A stretch of 40,704 nt of DNA from Companilactobacillus futsaii JCM 17355 (GTDB taxonomy: Bacteria > Bacillota > Bacilli > Lactobacillales > Lactobacillaceae), in assembly GCF_001435505.1 (NCBI RefSeq), contig NZ_AZDO01000052.1:1-40704 (forward strand), written 5' to 3'. The position numbers and the translations under genes were made by a program. The notes under the pieces are model-generated. The model had not been told where the DNA came from. It was given only the letters and a program-made list of their open reading frames with translations, and did not search any database. Within the stretch, counting starts at the first letter, position 1, and each line of letters begins with the position of its first letter. Below, piece by piece: positions 19,947 to 29,603 of the stretch.

Positions 19947-20156
19947 TTATTCAATTTCAAAAGTTTGCTCACCAACAACGACGACGTCCCCAGAACGCAA
20001 CTTCTTACCACGGCGATCTTCAGGACTGCCATTAAGTAACACTGAATTTTCTCGTAAGAACCATTTGGCTTGACCGCCAGTAGCAATGACTCCGGTATCT
20101 TTCAATAGTTGACCTAAAGTAATGAATTCAGTTTCTAGCTTAATTTTTTCAGACAT
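19947..20156 (-). CDS. yaaA: S4-domain RNA-binding protein YaaA/RlbA
   Basis: 69 residues forming one S4 RNA-binding fold (ITLGQLLKDTGVIATGGQAKWFL, VLLNGSPEDRRGKKLRSGDVV). This small protein lies between dnaN and recF in most Firmicutes. It is thought to bind rRNA in ribosome assembly, although the role is not well established. First gene of the yaaA-recF-gyrB-gyrA transcript, with a good promoter at 20202-20230. Confidence 0.93.
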   Translation of the reverse strand: MSEKIKLETEFITLGQLLKDTGVIATGGQAKWFLRENSVLLNGSPEDRRGKKLRSGDVVVVGEQTFEIE

Positions 20157-20201
20157 AGTAACACCCTATTTATTAGATTTATCCATTAATGACATAACAA
20201 T

Positions 20202-20230
20202 ATTATAGTTGTTTTCACAATAAAAGACAA
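20202..20230 (-). promoter_or_regulatory. Sigma-A promoter for yaaA-recF-gyrBA
   Basis: On the minus strand TTGTCT (20225-20230) and TATAAT (20202-20207) are separated by 17 bases, about 45 bases upstream of the yaaA start. The rest of the gap to dnaN holds the dnaN terminator and otherwise featureless AT-rich sequence. Confidence 0.75.
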
Positions 20231-20345
20231 CTTAGAACCAAATATCAGGCGATTTAAGCAATTTTTGAAATAATGAGTATCCACCCACTAAAATCACTTA
20301 AAAAAAGTCCAATCGCTAATATACCGTCTTTAAATCTATAATAAT

Positions 20346-20382
20346 AAAAAAAATAGACCAAACCGAAAGTTCAGTCTATTTT
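20346..20382 (-). terminator. Terminator after dnaN
   Basis: On the minus strand AAAATAGAC...GAAC pairs with GTT...GTCTATTTT around a TTTCG loop, followed by a T tract. It separates dnaAN from yaaA-recF-gyrBA. Confidence 0.85.
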
Positions 20383-20394
20383 GCATTATTCACA

Positions 20395-21531
20395 TTAAAA
20401 TGTTCGTACTGGCGTGATAAGTTGAACGAAATTATCGCGATCATCCACCGGTCTTAAAGTAAATGGATGTAATGGAGAAGTAAAACTCATCTCAATGTTT
20501 GTGTTACTTCCGAATGATCTTAAAGCATCCTTTAGATAATCAGGATTGAAGGAAATTTCCAAATCGTCGCCTTCGATGTTTTCGCAATCAAGAACTTCTT
20601 CTACGGTACCAACTTCTGGAGAATTTCCATAAAGTGTAGCTTTTTTATCAACAGCTTTGATTTCTAGCTTGATAACGTTGTTTCTACTTTCATGAGAAAG
20701 AAGTGAAGCACGTTCAACTGAAGCCAGAAAACTTGATGAATCAAAAGTTAAACGAGTATTGGATTCATCAGGAATCAAGCGGTCAGTTTCAGGATATCTT
20801 CCATCAAGCAATCTTGAGTAGAACATAATATTGTCAAAACTGAATAAAACTTGGTTTTCTGAAATTGACATTGAGATTTCTTTGACTGTATCGCTGATAG
20901 TTCTAACTAGTTCAGTCAAACTCTTACCAGGAATGATCAAATTATAATCTTCATCACTTGTGATGTTGATCTTTCTTTGTGAAAGACGGTGACTATCAGT
21001 TGCAACTGCTGTTAAACCTTCACCAGTAATCAAGAAGTTAACCCCAGTTAGAACTGGACGACTTTCTTGAGTTGAAACGGCAATAACTGTTTGGTTAACG
21101 ACTTCCTTGAAAACATCAGTTGGTAAAACTAATTGATTGTCGGTTTCAACCTCTGGAAGATGTGGATAATTTACAGCATCTAATCCGTTAATTGTAAATT
21201 CTGAAACTCCGGACTTAATTAAAGTTTGATTGTTGTTCAAAACTTCAAGTTCGAAATTATCGCCTGGAAGTTTTTTGATAATTTCGTTGAAAAATCTAGC
21301 TGGTAAAACAATTGCACCAGTGCTTTCGATTTTTAAATCATTATCGTTATCATCTTTAGAAATAAATGATGTGATAGAAATATCAGAATTACTTCCTGTA
21401 ATTGTTAAGCCTGATTCCGAAAGATCTAATTTCATTCCTGTCAAAATAGGAATAGTTGTCTTTGTCGAAATTGCTCTTTGAACGTTACTAGTTTGAGTAA
21501 TGAACTTTGATCGATCAATAGAAAATTTCAT
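20395..21531 (-). CDS. dnaN: DNA polymerase III beta subunit (sliding clamp)
   Basis: 378 residues. Ring-shaped clamp that tethers the polymerase. Three topologically similar domains are visible in length and motifs (MKFSIDRSKFITQTSNVQRAIS, then ESRPVLTGVNF, then the C-terminal FVQLITPVRTF, which resembles the usual LPMRL-type ending). GGGAG ribosome site. It follows dnaA after a 157-base gap that holds an origin element. Confidence 0.98.
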   Translation of the reverse strand: MKFSIDRSKFITQTSNVQRAISTKTTIPILTGMKLDLSESGLTITGSNSDISITSFISKDDNDNDLKIESTGAIVLPARFFNEIIKKLPGDNFELEVLNNNQTLIKSGVSEFTINGLDAVNYPHLPEVETDNQLVLPTDVFKEVVNQTVIAVSTQESRPVLTGVNFLITGEGLTAVATDSHRLSQRKINITSDEDYNLIIPGKSLTELVRTISDTVKEISMSISENQVLFSFDNIMFYSRLLDGRYPETDRLIPDESNTRLTFDSSSFLASVERASLLSHESRNNVIKLEIKAVDKKATLYGNSPEVGTVEEVLDCENIEGDDLEISFNPDYLKDALRSFGSNTNIEMSFTSPLHPFTLRPVDDRDNFVQLITPVRTF

Positions 21532-21688
21532 AGGTAACTCCCTTTTTAATTAATTAATATAAAGATAGAAGTAGTAGTAGGCACTGTTAAAACTGTGGAA
21601 AACTCTTCTGATTATTGATTCTAATAGAAAAACACATGTTATTAACAGCTGTGGATAACTGTGGGAAAAGCTCAAAGTTGTTAACATG
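21532..21688. other. dnaA-dnaN part of oriC: basal unwinding element with DnaA-trios
   Basis: Contains a perfect DnaA box (TGTGGATAA on plus at 21650-21658), a near-box TGTGGGAAA (21660-21668) and a variant box TGTGGAAAA (21594-21602). Thirteen bases beyond the last box there are five DnaA-trios on the plus strand: TAG AAG TAG TAG TAG (21566-21580). An AT-only stretch follows (ATATTAATTAATTAAAAA on the minus strand). Order and spacing follow the Bacillus subtilis unwinding region, where DnaA spreads from boxes along trios to melt DNA. Confidence 0.82.
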
Positions 21689-23065
21689 TTAATTTCTGAG
21701 GTCATCTTTTAATTCGTTGACTGAGCGTTTCAAGTCAGCATCTTTAATGAGCAATTCGGATATTTTATCACAAGAATGCATTACTGTCGTATGATCTTTA
21801 CCGCCAAATTCCATTCCGATTTGTGGTAAGGATTTATCAGTCAATTCTCTTGATAAATACATTGCGATTTGTCGTGGAACAACGATTGATTTTACACGTT
21901 TCTTGCCTTTAATATCTTGAACAGTCACATGATAAAATTTGGCAACTTTACTTTGAATTTTACTAATTGAAAGTCCGTTGCGGTCGTTAGTCCGCTTGAA
22001 ATCTCTTAAAGCATCAGCGGCAACTGATTTAGTAATATCAGTATTTTGTGTCGTTGAATAAGCTTGAACGCGAATAAGTGCACCTTCAAGTTCACGGACA
22101 TTCGTGTCAACTTGCGCTGCAATATAGGATAATGTGTCATTTGGAATTTCTAGATGTTCAGCTTTAGCTTTGTTTCGCAGAATAGCAATTCTAGTTTCAA
22201 GATCGGGTGCTGTGATGTCAGCTGAAAGACCGCTAGTAAATCTGGAAACTAGGCGTGCTTGTAATTCTGGGATTTCTTTTGGCAAACGATCTGAAGTCAT
22301 CACGATTTGTTTGCCATTTTCGTAGAGCTCATTAAATGTATGGAAAAATTCTTCCTGAGTCCCCTCTTTTTTAGCAAAAAATTGGACATCATCTATTAAT
22401 AGTAGATCGACGTTTCGATATTCTTGTCTAAATTCATCTTGAGTTCTCGTCTGAATTGAGTTGATAAAGTCATTGGCAAAGGTTTCACTAGTCACGTATT
22501 TAACTTTAGCTAACGGATCTAATTTGATCATTTGATGTCCGACAGCTTGCATTAAATGCGTCTTTCCTAAACCAACACCTCCATAAATAAAGAGCGGATT
22601 GTATACTCCACCTGGATCTTCAGCAGCTGCAAGTGCGGCCGCATGTGCCATCTGATTACCACTACCAACAATAAAAGAAGAAAAAGTATATTTCGGATTT
22701 AAATGCGAATTATGAAAAACATGTTTAGGTTGAGCAGAGTTAGTTTCTGGTTCAACGTGGGGAGCAATTGTTTGTTCCTCTTTTTTTGTTTTGTCTTCAT
22801 CATTTTCAATTATTGGATTCAGTTCAGTTCCGTTTAATTCATATGAGTAAATAGCAATTTTTTCTGTATAGTTACGTTCCCAATAATCTTTGTGAAGTTT
22901 AGTTGGTACAGAAATATAAATGTTATTTCCATCAATGTATAAGGGATCAGCACTTTCAACCCAAGTCGAATAGCTGACTGGAGTTAATTGAGATCTTAAC
23001 TTATTAGTAAAGAAATCCCAAAATTCAGTCAGCTTTGGATCTGTTGAGTTATTAATATTTTGCAA
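21689..23065 (-). CDS. dnaA: Chromosomal replication initiator DnaA
   Basis: 458 residues. Domain I (1-80) starts ELTKL-like TEFWDFFTNKLRSQL; a variable acidic linker follows. The AAA+ domain has Walker A GGVGLGKT at 162-169 and Walker B LLLIDDVQFF. The C-terminal DNA-binding domain has the signature GMEFGGKDHTTVMHSCDKI. The start is a TTG (23063-23065) with a GGGGGG ribosome site six bases away; no better start is available. DnaA boxes flank it on both sides, consistent with autoregulation. Confidence 0.98.
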   Translation of the reverse strand: MQNINNSTDPKLTEFWDFFTNKLRSQLTPVSYSTWVESADPLYIDGNNIYISVPTKLHKDYWERNYTEKIAIYSYELNGTELNPIIENDEDKTKKEEQTIAPHVEPETNSAQPKHVFHNSHLNPKYTFSSFIVGSGNQMAHAAALAAAEDPGGVYNPLFIYGGVGLGKTHLMQAVGHQMIKLDPLAKVKYVTSETFANDFINSIQTRTQDEFRQEYRNVDLLLIDDVQFFAKKEGTQEEFFHTFNELYENGKQIVMTSDRLPKEIPELQARLVSRFTSGLSADITAPDLETRIAILRNKAKAEHLEIPNDTLSYIAAQVDTNVRELEGALIRVQAYSTTQNTDITKSVAADALRDFKRTNDRNGLSISKIQSKVAKFYHVTVQDIKGKKRVKSIVVPRQIAMYLSRELTDKSLPQIGMEFGGKDHTTVMHSCDKISELLIKDADLKRSVNELKDDLRN

Positions 23066-23563
23066 TTATTTCCCCCCAATCTGTAGTTGTGGATAAGTTT
23101 TTCCCTAAAATGACAATTTATAGTTTATCATTCTAATTAATAGTTTTCCACAGAACACACGTTTAAATTTAGAAGAAATAATAACAGGTATTTTCTTAAT
23201 CCACAGTTTTGTGGAAAATCAAAGATGTGGATAATTATTAACATAGTTATCCACAATTAACAGACAAGTGAAACCTTTATCAGCAACTGTTACATAGAAA
23301 AAACAAGAATTTAACAACCCTTGTGGAAAACTATAACACAGTAAAAATCCACAGGGTAAAAGTCTGTTAAAACGGTTGTGGAAAAAAAAGGTTATGCAAG
23401 TTTTATTTTTTTATCCACAGTTGAAATTGCGAAAAACTTTCTAAAAAAACTTGTATTTATAGGAAATTAGTTATTTAAAAAATCGTCATAACATGATATG
23501 CTAGTTAAGCAATTGTCTGAAGAAGTGAATTTTAATTAAATATAAGAGTCAGGAGGTTTACTG
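23066..23563. other. oriC: dnaA-rpmH DnaA-box cluster
   Basis: A 498-base non-coding gap with perfect DnaA boxes at 23088-23096 (minus), 23226-23234 (minus), 23247-23255 (plus) and 23411-23419 (plus). One-mismatch boxes are at 23144-23152, 23197-23205, 23210-23218, 23322-23330 and 23377-23385. Boxes 23226 and 23247 form a convergent pair. AT-rich DNA lies between them. Transcription diverges here (dnaA leftward, rpmH rightward). Together with the dnaA-dnaN region this forms the bipartite origin typical of Firmicutes. Confidence 0.93.
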
Positions 23564-23704
23564 ATGACTACAAAGAGAACATTTCAACCAAAGAAGCGTC
23601 ACCGTGAACGCGTCCATGGTTTCATGAAGAGAATGAGTACAAGTAATGGTCGCAAAGTTTTAGCAAGACGCCGTAAAAAGGGTCGTAAAGTATTATCAGC
23701 TTAG
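23564..23704 (+). CDS. rpmH: 50S ribosomal protein bL34
   Basis: 46 residues, very basic: [20 protein letters not shown], then [20 protein letters not shown]. Too short for routine frame searches but unmistakable. AGGAGG ribosome site 7 bases before the ATG. First gene rightward from oriC, followed by a terminator and rnpA, as in most bacteria. Confidence 0.98.
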   Translation: MTTKRTFQPKKRHRERVHGFMKRMSTSNGRKVLARRRKKGRKVLSA

Positions 23705-23710
23705 TTTTGA

Positions 23711-23741
23711 AGGATCACTAAACATTTGGTGGTCTTTTTTT
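23711..23741 (+). terminator. Terminator or attenuator between rpmH and rnpA
   Basis: GATCACTAAA pairs with TTTGGTGGTC around a tiny CA loop and is followed by TTTTTTT. It probably lowers rnpA expression relative to rpmH. The GATCAC/GTGGTC stem core is the same as in the rpsR terminator. Confidence 0.8.
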
Positions 23742-23770
23742 ATTACAAAACGAGAGTAGACTGGTGACAT

Positions 23771-24112
23771 ATGAGAAAAAGCTATCGAATAAAAAAAGAA
23801 AATGAGTTTCAATATGTCTATTCCAACGGGGCTTCGGTTGCAAATCGCAATTTTGTCTTATACAAAATGCCTAAAGAAGGGCAGAAACATTTTCGTGTAG
23901 GACTTTCAGTCGGAAAAAAAGTTTCGCATACAGCAGTTGGTCGTAATCGTATCAAGAGATATGTACGCCAATCACTATTAGAGTTGAAGCCAGAGATTCC
24001 AGCTGAATTGGATTTCTTGATTATAGCTAGAAAACCGGCAGTAGATTTAGATATGTTTGAGACGAAAAAAAATATTGTACATTTATTGAAATTAGGTAAT
24101 GTATTAAAATAG
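23771..24112 (+). CDS. rnpA: Ribonuclease P protein component
   Basis: 113 residues. Protein subunit that helps RNase P RNA bind pre-tRNA leaders. The RNR motif [16 protein letters not shown] is present, preceded by [15 protein letters not shown]. The start ATG has only a weak ribosome site (CTGGTGA). Between rpmH and yidC in the conserved order. Confidence 0.97.
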   Translation: MRKSYRIKKENEFQYVYSNGASVANRNFVLYKMPKEGQKHFRVGLSVGKKVSHTAVGRNRIKRYVRQSLLELKPEIPAELDFLIIARKPAVDLDMFETKKNIVHLLKLGNVLK

Positions 24113-24142
24113 AGTTAAAAAATATGACTAATAGGTGTAAAA

Positions 24143-24985
24143 GTGAATAAAAAAAGCTTAAAGAAATACATAGGTGTTGCTCTACTGCTTAGTGTTGTCT
24201 TGGTTTTAGCTGGATGTTCAAACCTAAACGAGCCAATCACAAGCAATAGTACGGGATTCTGGGATCATTACGTTATTTATAGTTTTTCTAGATTCATCCT
24301 CTGGTTAGCTTCATTAGTAAATAACAGTTATGGTTGGGCCATTATAATCTTCACTATTTTAGTGAGAGTTATCTTGTTGCCACTTAATTGGTATCAAATC
24401 AAGAGTATGAATAAGCAAATGAAGATCCAACCTCAAATGCAGGCTCTTCAAAAGAAATATTCCGCTAAAGATGTGGACACTCAACAAAAACTACGTGATG
24501 AGACACAAAAACTTTATAGTGAGGCGGGAGTGAACCCTGTAGCTGGATGTTTACCATTGGTGATTCAACTACCAGTTATGTTTGCTTTGTATCAAGCTAT
24601 TTATAAGACAACTCAACTTCGTAATGGTAGTTTCTTATGGATGCAACTTGGTAAAGCCGACCCATACTACATTATGGCTATCTTAGCGGCTGTATTTACT
24701 TTCTTAAGTACTTACATTTCTAGCTACTCACAGCCAACACAAAATTCGACGACAAAGATCATGACTTGGGTTATGCCAATCTTTATCTTTGTACCAGCAT
24801 TAACTTTCCCATCAGCTATTACAATTTACTGGGTAGTAACTAATGCGTTCCAAGTTCTCCAGACATTGGCTTTCCAAAATCCGTTCAAGTATCGTCGTGA
24901 ACAAAGAGAAGCTGCGGAAGCTGAGAAAGAAAAACAACGTCGACTTAGAAAAGCTAAGAAACGTGTTTATAAGAATCGAAAATAA
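24143..24985 (+). CDS. yidC: Membrane protein insertase YidC (lipoprotein form)
   Basis: 280 residues. Inserts proteins into the cytoplasmic membrane with or without SecYEG. An N-terminal signal with lipobox LAGC (Cys25) indicates a lipoprotein, typical of Gram-positive YidC1/SpoIIIJ. Five hydrophobic segments follow, with the conserved Arg in ILVRVILLPLNWYQIKS. The basic C-terminal tail (EKEKQRRLRKAKKRVYKNRK) can contact ribosomes. Start is GTG with AGGTG seven bases upstream. Confidence 0.95.
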   Translation: MNKKSLKKYIGVALLLSVVLVLAGCSNLNEPITSNSTGFWDHYVIYSFSRFILWLASLVNNSYGWAIIIFTILVRVILLPLNWYQIKSMNKQMKIQPQMQALQKKYSAKDVDTQQKLRDETQKLYSEAGVNPVAGCLPLVIQLPVMFALYQAIYKTTQLRNGSFLWMQLGKADPYYIMAILAAVFTFLSTYISSYSQPTQNSTTKIMTWVMPIFIFVPALTFPSAITIYWVVTNAFQVLQTLAFQNPFKYRREQREAAEAEKEKQRRLRKAKKRVYKNRK

Positions 24986-25014
24986 TTGACAATTTAAAAA
25001 AATCTCGTTAAGAT
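24986..25014 (+). promoter_or_regulatory. Sigma-A promoter between yidC and mnmE
   Basis: TTGACA (24986-24991) and TAAGAT (25009-25014) with 17-base spacing, starting at the base after the yidC stop. Transcription would start near 25021, upstream of a terminator-like hairpin and mnmE. Confidence 0.65.
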
Positions 25015-25056
25015 GTTTTTTGAAATTATTCATATATCATATATAGAAAAGTAGTC

Positions 25057-25100
25057 AAGGTGCTTTTCCGTCAAACATTGGCGGATTATGCACTTTTTTT
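25057..25100 (+). terminator. Terminator or attenuator before mnmE
   Basis: Two-tier hairpin: AAGGTGC with GCACTTT outside, CCGTCAA with TTGGCGG inside around ACA, separated by a T/A-rich internal loop, then seven T. It ends the yidC transcript. It may also terminate a short leader RNA of about 75 bases started at the promoter at 24986. Confidence 0.75.
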
Positions 25101-25129
25101 ATGCTCAAAAACAAGGAAGGAAATAAATT

Positions 25130-26521
25130 ATGCCAAGTTCAGTAACCGAATATGACACTATTGCTGCAATTTCGACGCCTCCTGGGGAAGGTGCTATCTC
25201 AATTGTTAGGATGTCAGGAGATCAAGCAGTTAACGTTGCTAAAAAAGTTTTTAAGGGACGTGATTTATCCAAAGTTGCTAGTCATACAATTAATTATGGC
25301 CACATTTATGATCCAAGCGATGACTCTTTGATTGATGAAGTTATGGTCTCTGTAATGCGGGCCCCAAAGACTTTTACGCGAGAAGATATCATTGAAATAA
25401 ATACCCACGGGGGTATAGTTGCAACTAATAAAGTGCTCCAATTATTGTTGGCCTATGGTGCTAGAATGGCCGAACCAGGTGAGTTTACTAAACGTGCCTT
25501 CTTAAATGGTCGAATTGATCTGACACAAGCTGAATCAGTAATGGACTTGATTCGTGCTAAAACTGATAAAGCTATGCAAGTAGCCGTTAATCAACTGGAT
25601 GGAAATTTACATCATTTGATTTCTAATTTGCGTCAAGAAATATTGGATTCGTTGGCTCAAGTTGAAGTTAACATCGATTATCCAGAATATGATACCGACC
25701 AAATGACGACGAAAATGCTTTTGGAAAAGGCTAAAACTGTCAGCAAGAGTATCGATAGTTTATTGAAGACAGCTGATAGTGGTGAAATTTTGCAACACGG
25801 TTTAGCTACGGCAATTGTTGGGAAACCTAACGTTGGTAAATCTAGTTTATTAAATCGTCTTTTAGATGAAGAGAAAGCTATCGTTACTGATGTTGCCGGA
25901 ACAACTAGAGATGTGGTCGAACAATATGTCAATATCGATGGGGTACCTTTGAAGCTGATCGATACTGCCGGTATTCGTGACACTGAAGACAAGGTTGAAA
26001 AAATCGGTGTTGAACGTTCTAAAGCAGCTCTAAAGGGTGCAGATCTAGTGATCTTAGTTCTAGATTCTAGTCGTGAATTAGAAGAAGACGATTTAGAATT
26101 ACTCGATGCTACTCAGGACAAACGTCGAATTGTAATTTTTAATAAAGTTGATTTGATGCCAGTAATTACTCCAAACTCAGTTGTGCAACTAAAAGCTGAC
26201 GATGTGATTTTGAAGACTTCAGCTATCAAAAACGACGGAATTGAAACAATCAAGCAAACTATTAGTAAATTGTTTAATGCTGGAATTGAAGATAACAACA
26301 GCAGCAACGTGATTATTACAAGTGCGCGTCAAGCTGGATTGCTTCGTAAAGCCAAAAATAGCATCAATGACGTTATTTCTGGAATCGAAGCAGGAATGCC
26401 TATCGACTTAGTACAAATCGATATGACGGCTTGCTGGGACACTCTCGGAGAAATTACGGGTGAAAGTTATCAAGATGAATTGATCACGCAATTATTCTCA
26501 CAATTTTGTTTAGGAAAATAA
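25130..26521 (+). CDS. mnmE: tRNA modification GTPase MnmE
   Basis: 463 residues. With MnmG it makes the 5-(carboxymethyl)aminomethyl group on U34 of tRNAs read at split codon boxes. N-terminal tetrahydrofolate-binding domain ([22 protein letters not shown]), helical domain, then a GTPase with [32 protein letters not shown] and NKVD. It ends CLGK with the conserved Cys460. AAGGAAGG ribosome site. Followed by mnmG after 19 bases in one operon. Confidence 0.98.
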   Translation: MPSSVTEYDTIAAISTPPGEGAISIVRMSGDQAVNVAKKVFKGRDLSKVASHTINYGHIYDPSDDSLIDEVMVSVMRAPKTFTREDIIEINTHGGIVATNKVLQLLLAYGARMAEPGEFTKRAFLNGRIDLTQAESVMDLIRAKTDKAMQVAVNQLDGNLHHLISNLRQEILDSLAQVEVNIDYPEYDTDQMTTKMLLEKAKTVSKSIDSLLKTADSGEILQHGLATAIVGKPNVGKSSLLNRLLDEEKAIVTDVAGTTRDVVEQYVNIDGVPLKLIDTAGIRDTEDKVEKIGVERSKAALKGADLVILVLDSSRELEEDDLELLDATQDKRRIVIFNKVDLMPVITPNSVVQLKADDVILKTSAIKNDGIETIKQTISKLFNAGIEDNNSSNVIITSARQAGLLRKAKNSINDVISGIEAGMPIDLVQIDMTACWDTLGEITGESYQDELITQLFSQFCLGK

Positions 26522-26540
26522 GTATATAGGTGAATAAAGA

Positions 26541-28448
26541 ATGGATATTAAGGAATTTGATTCAGAGACTTATGACGTCATCGTTGTAGGTGCTGGTCAC
26601 GCTGGTTCAGAAGCTGCTTTGGCTGCTGCCAGAATGGGCCAAAAAACACTTTTAATTACTATCAACTTGGATATGGTCGCTTTCATGCCATGCAATCCTT
26701 CGGTTGGTGGACCCGCTAAAGGAATCGTCGTTCGTGAAATTGACGCTTTAGGTGGGGAAATGGGTCGCAATATTGATAAGACCTACATTCAAATGAGAAT
26801 GCTCAACACTGGTAAAGGTCCAGCAGTTCGTGCTTTACGTGCTCAAGCTGATAAGAACATGTATCACCGTATGATGAAAGATGTTCTTGAAGATGAGCCT
26901 AATTTGACGCTTCGCCAAGGAATTGCTGAAAGATTAATCGTTGAAGATGGCGTCTGCAAAGGTATCGTCACAGCTACAGGTGCCAGATATCATGCTAAAT
27001 CAGTTGTTCTGACAGCTGGAACTTCTTCACGAGGAAAGATCATTATTGGGGAATTGATGTATTCATCAGGTCCTAATAACAGTATTCCTTCAATTAAGCT
27101 TTCAGAAGATCTTGAAAAGCATGGTTTCAAGTTGACGCGTTTTAAGACTGGTACACCTCCACGCGTTAATAAGAACACAATTAACTTTGATAAAACGATT
27201 GAACAACCTGGTGACAAAGAACCAAACCATTTCTCGTTTGAAACACCAGATTCAAATTACTTACAACATCAAATTTCTTGTTGGATGACTTATACTAACG
27301 CTGATACTCACAAGATCATCCGTGAAAATCTTGACCGTGCACCAATGTTCTCTGGAGTCATCAAGGGTGTGGGACCAAGATATTGTCCTTCAATCGAAGA
27401 TAAGATTGTTCGTTTCGCTGATAAGCCAAGACATCAAATCTTTTTGGAACCAGAAGGTAAGGATACTAAGGAATATTACGTTGGTGATTTCTCAACTTCA
27501 ATGCCTGAAGAAGTTCAATTGAAGATGTTACATTCTGTTGCTGGACTAGAAAATGCTAAGTTGATGCGTCCTGGTTATGCGATTGAATACGATGTTATCG
27601 AGCCTTGGCAATTGAAACTAAACCTTGAAACTAAGGTCGTTAAGAACCTCTTCACAGCTGGTCAAATGAATGGAACTTCTGGTTATGAAGAAGCTGCTGG
27701 ACAAGGTATCATGGCTGGTATCAACGCTGCTTTACGTGCTGAAGGTAAGGATCCATTTATCTTACGTCGTGACGAAGCTTATATTGGTGTATTAATTGAT
27801 GACTTAGTTACTAAGGGAACTAACGAACCTTATCGTTTGTTAACTAGTCGTGCTGAATATCGTTTGATTTTGCGTCACGATAACGCCGATTTACGTTTAA
27901 CAGATTATGGCTACAATCTAGGCTTAATCAGTGACAAACGTTATGATGCCTTCAAACAAAAGCGTCAAACTATTGAGATGGAACTAAATCGCCTTTCACG
28001 TAAAATGATTACTCCTAAGATGGCCCTATCATTCTTAAAAGCACATGATTTGAAGCCATTAAAAGATGGAATCTTGGCTGATCATTTCTTGAGAAGACCA
28101 GAAGTGCACTATTCGGACATCATCGATATGGTTGGAGAAGCTGATTATCCAGTCGATCGTCGCGTGGCTGAACAAGTAGAGATTGCTACTAAGTATGATG
28201 GCTATATCAAAAAAGAGAAAATGCGTATCGAACGTTTGAAGAAGATGGAATCAAAGAAGATCCCTGAACGTATCGACTATACAAAGGTTGATAGTTTAGC
28301 TACTGAAGCTGTTCAAAAGCTAAGTAAAATCAATCCGCAGACAATTGCTCAAGCTAGTCGTATCAGTGGTGTTAATCCAGCTGATATTGGAATTTTGAGT
28401 GTTTATATTGAACAAGGTAAGATTGCTAAATTACCTGAAGCTAAATAA
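26541..28448 (+). CDS. mnmG: tRNA uridine-5-carboxymethylaminomethyl modification enzyme MnmG (GidA)
   Basis: 635 residues. FAD-dependent partner of MnmE. Dinucleotide-binding [17 protein letters not shown] at the start, [11 protein letters not shown] with the active-site Cys, and the family signatures [15 protein letters not shown] and [17 protein letters not shown]. The C-terminal helical domain binds MnmE. AGGTGA ribosome site. Ends at a strong terminator. Confidence 0.98.
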   Translation: MDIKEFDSETYDVIVVGAGHAGSEAALAAARMGQKTLLITINLDMVAFMPCNPSVGGPAKGIVVREIDALGGEMGRNIDKTYIQMRMLNTGKGPAVRALRAQADKNMYHRMMKDVLEDEPNLTLRQGIAERLIVEDGVCKGIVTATGARYHAKSVVLTAGTSSRGKIIIGELMYSSGPNNSIPSIKLSEDLEKHGFKLTRFKTGTPPRVNKNTINFDKTIEQPGDKEPNHFSFETPDSNYLQHQISCWMTYTNADTHKIIRENLDRAPMFSGVIKGVGPRYCPSIEDKIVRFADKPRHQIFLEPEGKDTKEYYVGDFSTSMPEEVQLKMLHSVAGLENAKLMRPGYAIEYDVIEPWQLKLNLETKVVKNLFTAGQMNGTSGYEEAAGQGIMAGINAALRAEGKDPFILRRDEAYIGVLIDDLVTKGTNEPYRLLTSRAEYRLILRHDNADLRLTDYGYNLGLISDKRYDAFKQKRQTIEMELNRLSRKMITPKMALSFLKAHDLKPLKDGILADHFLRRPEVHYSDIIDMVGEADYPVDRRVAEQVEIATKYDGYIKKEKMRIERLKKMESKKIPERIDYTKVDSLATEAVQKLSKINPQTIAQASRISGVNPADIGILSVYIEQGKIAKLPEAK

Positions 28449-28450
28449 TT

Positions 28451-28498
28451 AAAAAGAACCTCATTGGGATGTAAAAAATCCTGACGGGGTTCTTTTTT
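28451..28498 (+). terminator. Terminator after mnmG
   Basis: AAAAAGAACC pairs with GGTTCTTTTTT, with an inner GGGAT/ATCCT stem. The T tract follows directly. Confidence 0.85.
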
Positions 28499-28766
28499 GT
28501 ATAATTTTAGTGCTATAACGTTATGGACAACTATAAATTAAATTTTGACAAAGTGTATTGTACCGATATTTATTTTTCTGAAAAAAGTAAATCTTTTGAG
28601 TGAAAATCCCTTGGTAGCAATGTTCAATGGATTGAATAAAAAAATATTAATTTTAATAATTCATTTGATTTTATATTTTACGAACGATAAAAAATAAATT
28701 ATTGACATTGTTCGTGTTTTAGTATAATTTGTTGTGTATTGAATCAAATAGAAAGGTTGAACAATT
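28499..28766 (+). promoter_or_regulatory. Control region of the ABC importer-ade operon with two inverted PurR-box-like sites
   Basis: ACGAACGAT on plus (28680-28688) and ACGAACAAT on minus (28707-28715) face each other with CGAA cores 30 bases apart, the geometry of paired PurBoxes (AWWWCCGAACWWT) bound by Firmicute PurR. Outside the core the boxes match the Bacillus consensus at about 10 and 11 of 13 positions. The second box overlaps the promoter: TTGACA at 28702-28707 and TATAAT at 28723-28728, a short 15-base spacer (TATTGA at 28700 would give 17). Upstream lies a 10-bp palindrome, ATAACGTTAT (28515-28524). The remainder is AT-rich with no gene. Confidence 0.7.
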
Positions 28767-29603
28767 TTGAAAAGATCCACCACGTTGCTTTTATTACCAG
28801 GTTTATTAATTATTATTATTTTGTTGATATACCCAGCGCTAAGAATGTTTATTCCAACTTTTACTAGTGGAAATTCTTTGTTTGAAAATTATCGATTGTT
28901 CTTTTCAAGCAGTAACAATTTAAAGGTGATTTACCGAACATTAATGATTGCTGTGGCTACAACCTTAGTAACTTTAGGCTTAGGATTGCCGACTGCTTAT
29001 TGGATTTCACGCTTGAACGGAAATTGGCGAAAATTAGTTAGTATTATCGTCTTGTTTCCAATATTAACTAATGCGGTCGTGAGAAATTTTGCTTGGATAA
29101 TGATTCTTGGTAAGAACGGAGTGATCAATAATTTTTTAATGAAAATTCATCTAATTGATACTCCTTTGACGTTACTTTATACGAATCTTGCCATCATTAT
29201 TGGGGCAGTTTACTTATTCCTACCAATCATGATTACCTCATTAGTCAGTTCTTTTTCACAGCTGAATAGTGAAATAGAAGAGGCTGCTGAAGTTTTGGGA
29301 GCTAGACCGGTAGTTGTCTTCTTCAAAGTTATCTTGCCACAAGTATCTTTGGGAATATTTACTGGTTCGATTTTGGTTTTTGTGGGAGCATTGACGGCTT
29401 ATACCACACCACAATTATTGGGTGGAAATAAGAATATGGTTCTGGCCACTTTATTACAGCAACAATCGATTACTTTAGGTAACTGGACTAGTGCCAGTGT
29501 GATAGCAATTGTTTTGACAGTTATCGCTGTTGTAACGATGTTTGTTCTAAATAAAGTTTCTAAGATGCTAGATCGGAGGAATAATCTTGAAATCAAAAAT
29601 TAG
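28767..29603 (+). CDS. ABC transporter permease, PotB-like
   Basis: 278 residues, six hydrophobic segments, and the EAA loop EEAAEVLGARPVVVFFKVILP that contacts the ATPase. Belongs to the spermidine/putrescine-type (MalF/PotB-like) permeases for importers with a binding protein. Start is TTG with GAAAGG upstream. Its end overlaps the second permease gene by 17 bases, so translation is coupled. First gene of permease-permease-ATPase-lipoprotein-adenine deaminase. The link to adenine deaminase and PurR-like boxes argues for a purine-related substrate rather than a polyamine. The substrate itself cannot be read from the sequence. Confidence 0.92.
   Translation: MKRSTTLLLLPGLLIIIILLIYPALRMFIPTFTSGNSLFENYRLFFSSSNNLKVIYRTLMIAVATTLVTLGLGLPTAYWISRLNGNWRKLVSIIVLFPILTNAVVRNFAWIMILGKNGVINNFLMKIHLIDTPLTLLYTNLAIIIGAVYLFLPIMITSLVSSFSQLNSEIEEAAEVLGARPVVVFFKVILPQVSLGIFTGSILVFVGALTAYTTPQLLGGNKNMVLATLLQQQSITLGNWTSASVIAIVLTVIAVVTMFVLNKVSKMLDRRNNLEIKN

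Noticed and set aside
28620-28697. Small open frame of 25 codons (MFNGLNKK...) in the ABC operon leader
   Set aside because: No ribosome site, AT-rich composition and overlap with the PurR-like box make a gene unlikely.
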